In this document: piece by piece, positions 1-8,691 of the stretch
Position numbering within the stretch: the stretch's first letter is position 1
How the letters are laid out: the number at the start of each line of letters is the position of its first letter
DNA from: CANKBT01 sp038236005
GTDB lineage: Bacteria; Actinomycetota; Actinomycetes; Mycobacteriales; SCTD01
Direction: 5' to 3'
Assembly (NCBI GenBank): GCA_038236005.1
Contig: JBBSTI010000039.1
Location: 1-24,656, forward strand
DNA: 24,656 bases
Translations under genes and position numbers: made by a program
Notes under the pieces: generated by a model
Seen by the model: only the letters and a program-made list of their open reading frames with translations
What the model was told of the DNA's origin: nothing
The model's database searches: none

Positions 1-1572
1 ATGGCCGCCGACCTGTTCGAGTCCTACGCGGTGACGCTGGTCGCCGCGCTGATCCTGGGTCAGGTCGCGTTCGGCTCGCAGGGTCTGGTCTTCCCGCTGA
101 TCGTGCCGGCGATCGGCGTGCTCACCGCGCTGGTCGGCATCTACGGCACCTCGCCCCGCGACGCCGACCGCACGGGGATGAGCGCGATCAACCGCGGCTT
201 CTTCGCCTCGGCGATCGTGTCCGCGGTGCTGGTCGCGATCGCGTCCTTCCTCTACCTGCCGGCGACGTTCGCGGAGCTGTCCGGCGGCACCGTCAGCGAC
301 GCCAACCCCCGGATCGTCGCGATCGGCGCGGTCATCATCGGGATCGTGCTCGCCAGCCTCATCCAGGTGCTCACCGGTTACTTCACCGAGACCAGCCGCA
401 AGCCGGTGAAGGAGATCGGCAAGAGCTCGCTCACCGGCGCGGCCACCGTGATCCTGGCCGGCATCTCGGTCGGCCTGGAGAGCGCCGTCTACTCCGCGCT
501 GCTGATCGGCGGCGCCGTCTACGCCGCGTTCCTGCTCGGCGGCGGGTCCACCGTCGTCGCGCTGTTCGCGGTCGCGCTGGCCGGCACCGGGCTGCTCACC
601 ACGGTCGGCGTCATCGTTGCCATGGACACCTTCGGGCCGATCAGCGACAACGCCCAGGGCATCGCCGAGATGTCCGGCGAGGTCACCGAGGAGGGCGCGC
701 AGGTGCTCACCAGCCTTGACGCGGTCGGCAACACCACCAAGGCGATCACCAAGGGCATCGCGATCGCGACCGCGGTGCTTGCCGCGACCGCGCTGTTCGG
801 GTCGTTCCGTACGGAGGTCGAACGCGCCCTGGTCGAGGCCGGTCGCAGCGCCAGCGACTTCTCGCTGTCGATCGAGAAGCCCAACCTGCTGTTTGGGCTG
901 ATCATCGGCGCCGCAGTGGTGTTCCTGTTCTCCGGCCTCGCCATCCAGGCGGTCGCCCGGGCGGCGGGTCGCGTGGTGTACGAGGTCCGGGAGCAGTTCC
1001 GCACCAAGCCCGGGATCATGGACTACACCGAGAAGCCGGACTACGCCCGCGTGGTGGACATCTGCACGAAGGACTCGCTGCGCGAGCTGGCCACCCCCGG
1101 GCTGCTCGCGGTGCTGTCGCCGATCGCGGTCGGTTTCTGGCTGGGCTACCAACCTCTCGGGGCCTTCCTCGCCGGCTCGATCAGCGCGGGCGTGCTGATG
1201 GCGGTGTTCTTGTCCAACTCCGGCGGGGCCTGGGACAACGCGAAGAAGCTGGTCGAGGACGGCAGTCACGGCGGCAAGGGCTCCCCGGCCCACGAGGCCA
1301 CGATCATCGGCGACACGGTCGGCGACCCGTTCAAGGACACCGCCGGACCGGCGCTCAACCCGCTGCTCAAGGTGATGAACCTGGTGGCGCTGCTGATCGC
1401 TCCGAGCGTGGTGACGTACGCCATCGGCAACGACACCAACGACGTGCTGCGCTACGGCATCGCCCTGGTTGCCACGATCGGCATCGTCGTCGCGGTGACG
1501 ATCTCCAACAAGCGGGGCAACGCCGGGCTGGAGCCGGCCGCTCCACCGGTCGAGGACAGGGCGTCCGTCTGA
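1..1572 (+). CDS. hppA: K+-independent H+-translocating membrane pyrophosphatase, C-terminal part
   Basis: Integral membrane pump that hydrolyses pyrophosphate and uses the energy to move protons across the membrane. The 523 residues are very hydrophobic and carry family motifs: DTFGPISDNAQG at 209-220 (pyrophosphate/Mg site) and a late segment near 430-455 with GDTVGDPFKDTAGPALNP. The motif GNTTKA at 243-248 has Lys (K247) where K+-dependent enzymes have Ala, so the pump is predicted to be K+-independent. Family members are usually 700-800 residues. The first 200 or so are missing here, and the ATG at base 1 matches an internal GMAADLFESY-type site rather than a true start, so the gene begins upstream of the window. 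Identity is near certain; the ion specificity is inferred from one residue. Confidence 0.95.
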   Translation: MAADLFESYAVTLVAALILGQVAFGSQGLVFPLIVPAIGVLTALVGIYGTSPRDADRTGMSAINRGFFASAIVSAVLVAIASFLYLPATFAELSGGTVSDANPRIVAIGAVIIGIVLASLIQVLTGYFTETSRKPVKEIGKSSLTGAATVILAGISVGLESAVYSALLIGGAVYAAFLLGGGSTVVALFAVALAGTGLLTTVGVIVAMDTFGPISDNAQGIAEMSGEVTEEGAQVLTSLDAVGNTTKAITKGIAIATAVLAATALFGSFRTEVERALVEAGRSASDFSLSIEKPNLLFGLIIGAAVVFLFSGLAIQAVARAAGRVVYEVREQFRTKPGIMDYTEKPDYARVVDICTKDSLRELATPGLLAVLSPIAVGFWLGYQPLGAFLAGSISAGVLMAVFLSNSGGAWDNAKKLVEDGSHGGKGSPAHEATIIGDTVGDPFKDTAGPALNPLLKVMNLVALLIAPSVVTYAIGNDTNDVLRYGIALVATIGIVVAVTISNKRGNAGLEPAAPPVEDRASV

Positions 1573-1667
1573 CCGGTCGGGTCTGGGTCGGCCAGGCCCG
1601 GACCGGTTTGGGCCGGCTGGCGTCGGCTCGGCTCGGCTCGGGCCGGCCCGGCCGGCGCAGGCCTGGC
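1573..1667. other. Low-complexity GC-rich intergenic stretch with imperfect inverted repeats
   Basis: This stretch follows the hppA stop. It contains repeated ggctc units (about 1624-1640), a near-perfect palindrome gccggcc-c-ggccggc at 1642-1656, and a longer-range pair gccaggc (1591-1597) with gcctggc (1661-1667). It could form a terminator-like structure for hppA, but there is no T-tract and the pairing is imperfect. No gene is visible. Confidence 0.35.
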
Positions 1668-1673
1668 TAACGT
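1668..1673 (+). promoter_or_regulatory. -10 box TAACGT for a leaderless transcript
   Basis: TAACGT fits the actinobacterial -10 pattern TANNNT and ends 7 nt before the GTG at 1681, so the RNA would start at or next to the start codon. There is no Shine-Dalgarno sequence before this GTG, which agrees with a leaderless mRNA. No good -35 box is visible. Confidence 0.5.
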
Positions 1674-1680
1674 CGCCCAG

Positions 1681-3087
1681 GTGCTGACCGACCCTGACCT
1701 GTTGCTGCCTGACGCACCCCGGGTGCGCGCCCTGCTGGCCGACGGCGGGTGGTCGGCGGTCTCCCTCAGCACCCTGCTCGGGCCTGGGCACCGCGACCAC
1801 CTGGACCGGGGCGAGCTCGCGCCGGTCCTGCGGCGGCTCGGCAGTGGCACGCTCGACGACTTGGCGCGGCTTTTCGTCGTCGGCGTACCGGCCGAGGGGG
1901 TCACCGGGGTGCCGGCCGCCTGGCTGCTGCCGGACGGGACCGCCCGGGTCCACCTCCAGGCGGTGCTGCACGACGGGGTAGAGGTGCTGGTGCCGCACGA
2001 CCCGCCCCGTCCGGATCACCAGGACGACCGAGACACCGTCATCGGCGTGGGCGCTGCGAGCCTGACGTTGGCTGCGGCGACCCCCCGCCGCCACGTCGGG
2101 GCCACGCTGGACGTCGGCGCCGGCTGCGGGGTGCAGGCCCTGCTCGCCGCCCGCCACAGCGGGACGGTGACGGCGACGGACGCGAGCCCGCGCGCGTCTG
2201 CGTACGCCCGGCTCGCGGCGGCCCTTGCCGGGCTGGAGCTGGGTAGGCAGCTGGACGTTCGGACCGGCAACCTGCTCGAGCCCGCGGTCGGTGAGCGCTA
2301 TGACCTGCTGGTCAGCAACCCGCCGTTCGTCATCGGGCCGCGGGCGCGGTTCACCTACCGGGACGCGGGCCTCGACGGGGACGAGGTGTGCCGGCGGCTG
2401 GTCTCGGGGGTCGGGAGCCACCTGCGGGCGGGCGGGACGGCGGTGATGCTCGCTAGCTGGCTGCACCTGGCGGGCGAGGACGGTGACGAGCGGGTGCGCG
2501 GATGGTTCGCCGGGACCGGCTGCGACGCCCTTGTGGTGCAGCGTGAGCTAGCGGAGCCGCAGGACTACGTGACCGCCTGGCTGCGGGACGGCGACCAGGA
2601 CTTCGGCGAGGCGTACGGGCAGTGGATGGACGCGCTGTCGGGTGTGGACGCGGTGGCCTTCGGGGTGATCGCGATGCGGCCTGGCGCCGAGCGCGTGGTG
2701 CTGCAGGCACCGTCACAGCCGCTGGCGGAGACCTGGGGAGAGCAGGTGCTGCAGCACTTCGACGCGCTGGAGGTGCTGGACGGGGATCTGCTGAGCGCCA
2801 GGCTGCGGCTGCGGGACGACGTCCGGCTCGTGCAGACGGCGGTGGCCGAACCGGAAGGCTGGGGCGTGGACGGCCAGCAGCTGGTGCAGCAGGCCGGGCT
2901 GCGCTGGACCGGCGAGGTGGACTCCTACGGGTCAGCGCTGCTGGCCGCGTGTGACGGCGAGCGACCGCTCGGCGCCCTGCTGTCGGTGCTCGCGGCCGGT
3001 GCCGGGATCACTGACGCCGAGGCCGCTGAGCAGGTTCTGCCCGTCGTCCGTGAGCTGGTGCTGCAGGGGTTTCTCGGTACGCCCTAG
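1681..3087 (+). CDS. Class I SAM-dependent methyltransferase (NPPF type)
   Basis: A 468-residue protein with a central Rossmann methyltransferase domain. The SAM-binding glycine motif DVGAGCG starts at D144, an acidic residue follows in VTATDASP, and the catalytic/substrate motif SNPPF lies at 212-216. NPPF/NPPY motifs are typical of enzymes that methylate an amide or exocyclic amine nitrogen, such as HemK/PrmC-type glutamine or RsmC-type guanine methyltransferases. The ~130 residues before and ~200 after match the large actinobacterial methyltransferases of this type (DUF7059/DUF7782-like arrangement, from memory). The substrate is not known. The GTG at 1681 is chosen because of the TAACGT box exactly upstream. 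The gene stands alone between hppA and the hairpins at 3114-3197. Confidence 0.85.
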   Translation: MLTDPDLLLPDAPRVRALLADGGWSAVSLSTLLGPGHRDHLDRGELAPVLRRLGSGTLDDLARLFVVGVPAEGVTGVPAAWLLPDGTARVHLQAVLHDGVEVLVPHDPPRPDHQDDRDTVIGVGAASLTLAAATPRRHVGATLDVGAGCGVQALLAARHSGTVTATDASPRASAYARLAAALAGLELGRQLDVRTGNLLEPAVGERYDLLVSNPPFVIGPRARFTYRDAGLDGDEVCRRLVSGVGSHLRAGGTAVMLASWLHLAGEDGDERVRGWFAGTGCDALVVQRELAEPQDYVTAWLRDGDQDFGEAYGQWMDALSGVDAVAFGVIAMRPGAERVVLQAPSQPLAETWGEQVLQHFDALEVLDGDLLSARLRLRDDVRLVQTAVAEPEGWGVDGQQLVQQAGLRWTGEVDSYGSALLAACDGERPLGALLSVLAAGAGITDAEAAEQVLPVVRELVLQGFLGTP

Positions 3088-3113
3088 CGGAGTGCCCGCG
3101 CCGCGTCTCGAGT

Positions 3114-3133
3114 CATCAGGGGCTCCCCCGATG
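3114..3133. repeat. Palindromic hairpin repeat, copy 1
   Basis: catc-a-gggg-ct-cccc-c-gatg forms a stem of eight base pairs interrupted by one A-C mismatch, with a 2-nt loop as drawn. Its core matches the hairpin at 3172-3197. It lies 26 nt after the methyltransferase stop, between convergent genes, so it may act as a terminator. Confidence 0.6.
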
Positions 3134-3151
3134 CCCCGAACCCGTTCGGGG
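3134..3151. terminator. Hairpin between convergent genes
   Basis: ccccgaa (3134-3140) pairs perfectly with ttcgggg (3145-3151) around a cccg loop. It sits between two copies of a palindromic repeat and between the stops of the methyltransferase and the coiled-coil gene. It has no U-tract on either strand, as is common for high-GC actinobacterial terminators. It could serve both strands. Confidence 0.5.
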
Positions 3152-3171
3152 GAAGGCCTGATGGGCGCGCG

Positions 3172-3197
3172 GATCATCAGGGGCACCCCCGATGATC
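3172..3197. repeat. Palindromic hairpin repeat, copy 2, overlapping the stop of the coiled-coil gene
   Basis: gatcatc (3172-3178) pairs with gatgatc (3191-3197), and inside it gggg pairs with cccc, with one A-C mismatch between the two stems. The core is the same as copy 1 58 bases earlier (catcaggggcNcccccgatg). It overlaps the TGA (3196-3198) of the minus-strand gene, so translation would run into the stem. Confidence 0.6.
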
Positions 3198-3576
3198 AGC
3201 CACGGTGGGTAAGCAGGTCCACGATCTGGACGAGCTTGCCGTCGATGCCGGCGAGCCGTCGGTCGACGCCGTCGAGCTTGCCGTCCACCTCGTCGAGCCG
3301 TCCGTCGATCCCGTCGAGCTTGCCGTCCACGCCGTCGAGCCGTCCGTCGATCCCGTCGAGCCGGCGGCCGTGCTCGACCTGGGTCTCCCGGAGCGCGTTG
3401 AGGACGCGGGTGTGCCCCGTCATCACCTGGCGGAAGTCGGCGACGTCACGGTCGGTGGCCGCAGCCATCTGCCGCGCCACGTCCGCGTCGTTGACGTAGA
3501 TCGTCTGACGGCTCTTGAGGTAGGCGAGGTCTTGCTCGACGGCGGACAGTCGGTGCTCGTACTCGGGATTCGTCAC
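3196..3576 (-). CDS. Small coiled-coil protein with heptad repeats, function unknown
   Basis: A 126-residue protein. The first ~75 residues are charged and helical (HRLSAVEQDLAYLKSRQ near the start). The C-terminal half is a run of about six 7-residue repeats of the form LDGIDGR/LDGVDGK, ending LVQIVDLLTHRG. The spacing of Leu and Ile/Val every 3-4 residues suggests an oligomeric coiled coil. There is no signal peptide or membrane segment. The GTG at 3576 is chosen because a TACGCT -10 box ends 6 nt before it. The frame stays open far upstream, but that part is Arg/Ala-rich and antisense-like. Proteins with similar repeats occur widely in bacteria without an assigned function. It may be a scaffold, but nothing in the sequence fixes a role. 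Confidence 0.7.
   Translation of the reverse strand: MTNPEYEHRLSAVEQDLAYLKSRQTIYVNDADVARQMAAATDRDVADFRQVMTGHTRVLNALRETQVEHGRRLDGIDGRLDGVDGKLDGIDGRLDEVDGKLDGVDRRLAGIDGKLVQIVDLLTHRG
3268..3360. repeat. 42-bp tandem repeat inside the coiled-coil gene
   Basis: Two nearly identical 42-bp units (3268-3309 and 3310-3351) followed by a 9-bp partial unit encode paired heptads of the coiled coil. Near-identity at DNA level suggests recent expansion or repeat-unit slippage, so copy number may vary between strains. Confidence 0.75.
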
Positions 3577-3582
3577 TCGCGG

Positions 3583-3588
3583 AGCGTA
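3583..3588 (-). promoter_or_regulatory. -10 box TACGCT for a leaderless transcript
   Basis: On the minus strand TACGCT is followed by 6 nt and then the GTG at 3576. This is the same geometry as the -10 boxes before several other genes here. Seventeen bases further upstream is ttccca, only a weak -35. Confidence 0.45.
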
Positions 3589-3614
3589 GGTCTGACAGGC
3601 GCATCTGGGAAGAG

Positions 3615-3623
3615 TTATCCACA
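3615..3623. promoter_or_regulatory. Single consensus DnaA-box sequence
   Basis: TTATCCACA is an exact match to the classical DnaA-box consensus. It lies in the 122-bp gap between the MFS transporter stop and the start of the coiled-coil gene. It is isolated, with no second box or AT-rich unwinding element nearby, so it is not an origin. It could be a DnaA titration or regulatory site, or chance. Confidence 0.3.
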
Positions 3624-3698
3624 GGCTGCACGCCTGCGCTGCGGGGGCTTGACACCGGCCGTCGCCGGGGGATCGGTCGAGGCCGGACCGCAGCCGCC

Positions 3699-5081
3699 TC
3701 ATCGAGGCGGGAGCACGACGGGCATCCCGCCCGCGGTCGCCGCCGCACCTGCCGCATCGTCCGCTGGACGCTCCGTGAGGTGGTCCTCGTCCGGCGGACG
3801 CACCGGGGGCAGGCGGAGCTGGACGAGGGCGAGGGCGAGCAGCACCCCGGCGGCGACGGTGAAGCTCGGCAGGGCCCCGTGGGAGGCGTAGAGACGCGAC
3901 TGCACCTGGTTGGCGAGGACCCCGCCCAGCTGCAGGGCGAGCGAGCCGACCGAGAGCATCGTGGTCCGCTGCGCAGCCTCGACGCGGCTGTGCAGCACGG
4001 ACCTGCGCAGCGGCGAGCCGGCCCCGTTGAACAGGTAGAACAGCACCGCGCCGGCACCCAGGACGACGACCGATCCGGCCGCGCCGAGGAGCAGCGCGGA
4101 GGCTGCCCCCAGGACGGAGAGCACCGCACCCGCCCGAGCGACCGACCCTGCGGCCAGTCGGCGGACGACCAGGGCGAGCGCCGAGCCGACCCCGGCGCCG
4201 AGGAACCCGAGACCGAGCACGAGGCTCCACGCGGTGCCGCCCGCCGAGTCTCCTCCGGACAGCCGCGCCGCCTCCAGAGGACCGAGCAGCTCGATCGTGC
4301 CCAGCGTGAAGCCGGTCCCCAGGGAGACGACCAGCAGCAGACGAAGCGCTGGGTCGCGGCGCGCCAGCCGACCGGCCTCCCGGACGGTACGCGGGACGTC
4401 CGCCACCCCGCGCCGAGGCCGGCGCAACTCTCGCACCGGGCCGGGCAGGTCTGGGTGCGGACCGACCGGGACCACGAGCAGGGCGACGGCGGCCATGCCC
4501 ACCGCGGTCAGCGCGGCCGCCACGAGGAACGGCAGCACCAGCAGGCCACCGAACAGCTGCGGCAGCACCCCGCCGAGCACGGCTCCCAGCGCCAGGGACA
4601 GCCCGTCCGCCGTCCCGCCGCGCGACAGCGCGCGAGCGGTGTCCGTACCGGGCTGGGCCGCCTGGGCCGTGTCGACGAACCAGGCCTCCAGCGGCCCGGA
4701 GTCGAGCGCCCGGGCGAGCCCGAGAAGAGCGGCTGCCGCCACGAAGGTGGGCAGGTTGCGGGCAGCGGCCAGCCCGAGCAGCCCGAGCAGGCTGAGCCCG
4801 CCGGAGACCAGGAGCAGCGGACGCCGGCCCAGCGTGTCGGCGAGCCCGCCGGTCGGCAGCTCGGTGCCCACCGTCACCAGGCCCATGACGGTGAAGACCG
4901 TGCCGATGTCGATCGCCGACAGCCCGCGTGAGCTGGCGAGCAGCACCAGCAACGGGGCCACGAAGCCGATCGGGAGCCAGCGCAGCGCGGTCAGCCCGAC
5001 GAACCGCCGCTCGGCCTGTCGCACCGTCAGCGAACCTCGTACACCCGATGATCTTCCCCAGAAGTGCCGCGAACCGGACAT
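3699..5081 (-). CDS. MFS transporter paired with an ArsR-type regulator
   Basis: A 460-residue (longest form) membrane protein of the major facilitator superfamily, probably a drug or metabolite exporter. Many hydrophobic helices are separated by short loops, and the loop motif GGLADTLGRRPLL after the second helix is the classic MFS motif A (G-x-x-x-D-x-x-G-R-R). The C-terminal ~40 residues are polar. Two starts are possible: ATG at 5081, with no ribosome site and with an inverted repeat inside the extra 19 codons, or GTG at 5024, preceded by cgagg at 10 nt and placed just before helix 1. I favour 5024. It lies downstream of the ArsR-type regulator on the same strand, so it is probably the regulated partner. 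The substrate cannot be told. Confidence 0.85.
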   Translation of the reverse strand: MSGSRHFWGRSSGVRGSLTVRQAERRFVGLTALRWLPIGFVAPLLVLLASSRGLSAIDIGTVFTVMGLVTVGTELPTGGLADTLGRRPLLLVSGGLSLLGLLGLAAARNLPTFVAAAALLGLARALDSGPLEAWFVDTAQAAQPGTDTARALSRGGTADGLSLALGAVLGGVLPQLFGGLLVLPFLVAAALTAVGMAAVALLVVPVGPHPDLPGPVRELRRPRRGVADVPRTVREAGRLARRDPALRLLLVVSLGTGFTLGTIELLGPLEAARLSGGDSAGGTAWSLVLGLGFLGAGVGSALALVVRRLAAGSVARAGAVLSVLGAASALLLGAAGSVVVLGAGAVLFYLFNGAGSPLRRSVLHSRVEAAQRTTMLSVGSLALQLGGVLANQVQSRLYASHGALPSFTVAAGVLLALALVQLRLPPVRPPDEDHLTERPADDAAGAAATAGGMPVVLPPR

Positions 5082-5104
5082 TCAGCAACCATTAGGGGAA
5101 GATC
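5050..5104. repeat. 10-bp perfect inverted repeat between the regulator and MFS genes
   Basis: gatcttcccc (5050-5059) and ggggaagatc (5095-5104) are exact inverted copies 35 nt apart. They bracket the ATG at 5081 and lie between the stop of the regulator (5123) and the likelier transporter start (5024). In RNA they could form a long hairpin able to tune expression of the second gene; as DNA they could be a protein-binding site. Confidence 0.5.
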
Positions 5105-5122
5105 GCCGAGGGAGGTGGCCCG

Positions 5123-5680
5123 TCACAGGTGCACCTGCCGCACCGGCAGCGCGTCGGTGACCACCACGACCGGTGTTGTGCCGGCCGTGCCCGGCTCGGC
5201 GGACGCGAGGTCCTGCCACCGCTCCAGCAGCGCCGACAGCTCGGCCCCCAGCCGCCGGGTCTGCTCCGGGGTGAGGTGCAGCAGGCGGTCGCCGAACTGT
5301 GCGGTGTCGGGGACGTCGCCCAGGTCGGCGAGCCAGCCCGTGTAGAGCCGGGCGCGCGCCTCGACGATCTGCCGCTGCAGCACGGTGACCAGGTCCGGGT
5401 CGAAGGCGTCGTTGTCCCACGACGTGATCTCGTGCGCCGCACGCCACCAGCGTTCGCGGCCCGTGCCCAGGTCGGCGGCGTCCTCGACGAATCCGTACCG
5501 GGCCAGCTCGCGCAGGTGGTAGGAGGTGGCGCCGGAGCTCTCGCCGACCCGGGCACCGAGCCGGCTGGCGGTGGACGGACCGTCGACCCGGAGCAGCCCC
5601 AGCAGCCTCATCCGCAACGGGTGCGCAAGAGCCCGCAGGGTCTGCGGATCGGTGACGCGAAGGGTGCGGGGCTCGGTCAT
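5123..5680 (-). CDS. ArsR-type winged-helix transcriptional regulator
   Basis: A 185-residue DNA-binding protein. It opens with the typical VTDPQTLRALAHPLRMRLLGLL segment of the actinobacterial ArsR-like group. The winged helix-turn-helix is at about residues 35-65 (STASRLGARV followed by SGATSYHLREL), and a wing ends in RERWWRA. The remaining ~100 residues are helical, with SALLERWQ near the end, and may form the dimer or ligand part. There are no Cys metal-binding pairs, so a metal ligand is not indicated. The ATG at 5680 is chosen because a TACCCT box ends 6 nt upstream, giving a leaderless mRNA. An operator-like palindrome overlaps the -35, which suggests autorepression. It probably controls the MFS gene downstream. 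Confidence 0.88.
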   Translation of the reverse strand: MTEPRTLRVTDPQTLRALAHPLRMRLLGLLRVDGPSTASRLGARVGESSGATSYHLRELARYGFVEDAADLGTGRERWWRAAHEITSWDNDAFDPDLVTVLQRQIVEARARLYTGWLADLGDVPDTAQFGDRLLHLTPEQTRRLGAELSALLERWQDLASAEPGTAGTTPVVVVTDALPVRQVHL

Positions 5681-5686
5681 GACGGC

Positions 5687-5715
5687 AGGGTAAGACTGCA
5701 GAGAAATCTTTGCAA
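5687..5715 (-). promoter_or_regulatory. Promoter of the ArsR-type regulator (TTGCAA-N17-TACCCT)
   Basis: On the minus strand a -35-like TTGCAA (5710-5715) is separated by 17 bp from TACCCT (5687-5692), which ends 6 nt before the ATG. The -35 lies inside the palindrome described in the next entry, so a bound repressor would block RNA polymerase. Confidence 0.6.
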
Positions 5716-5728
5716 AGACATCTTTGCA
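5706..5728. promoter_or_regulatory. Putative operator of the ArsR-type regulator
   Basis: The palindrome ctttgcaaag (5708-5717) lies within a direct repeat of atctttgca (5706-5714 and 5720-5728, start to start 14 bp). It stands out as AT-rich in GC-rich DNA. Its position over the -35 of the regulator gene makes autoregulation likely. It also lies upstream of topA, though far from the topA start. Confidence 0.6.
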
Positions 5729-5804
5729 CTCGACCACGCACGCAGTCCGTGCACAGAGGCCGTACGGTGCCCAGCGTCAGGGCCTCGCACCGAGCCCCCG
5801 GCAC

Positions 5805-5828
5805 GAGCCCCACCATGAGCCCCACCAT
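5805..5828 (+). repeat. 12-bp tandem repeat in the topA leader
   Basis: gagccccaccat occurs twice in tandem (5805-5816, 5817-5828), followed by a partial third copy. Each copy supplies an ATG for a short open frame that ends at the topA start. Confidence 0.7.
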
Positions 5829-5861
5829 GAGCCACAGCCCCCAGCCACAGACCGGAGCAGC

Positions 5862-5865
<4 letters not shown>
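5815..5865 (+). other. Possible 16-codon upstream ORF overlapping the topA start
   Basis: An ATG at 5815 (and another in frame at 5827) opens the frame MSPTMSHSPQPQTGAA. Its TGA (5863-5865) overlaps the topA GTG (5862) as GTGA, the usual arrangement for translational coupling. There is no clear ribosome site before the ATG, so expression is uncertain. Confidence 0.25.
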
Positions 5866-8675
<2,810 letters not shown>

Positions 8676-8679
8676 GCCG

Positions 8680-8685
8680 TACGCT
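8680..8685 (+). promoter_or_regulatory. -10 box TACGCT for a leaderless transcript of the MFS-tmk gene
   Basis: TACGCT begins 5 nt after the topA stop and ends 6 nt before the ATG at 8692. There is no ribosome site before that ATG. The gene can therefore be transcribed on its own, as well as by read-through from topA. Confidence 0.45.
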
Positions 8686-8691
8686 GCGGGC

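Noticed and set aside
3649..3677. A plus-strand TTGACA promoter
   Set aside because: No TANNNT lies at 16-18 bp downstream and no plus-strand gene follows.
3577..5088. An N-terminal extension of the coiled-coil gene to 630 codons
   Set aside because: The extension overlaps the MFS gene in another frame and is Arg/Ala-rich without domains. The leaderless -10 box supports the GTG at 3576.
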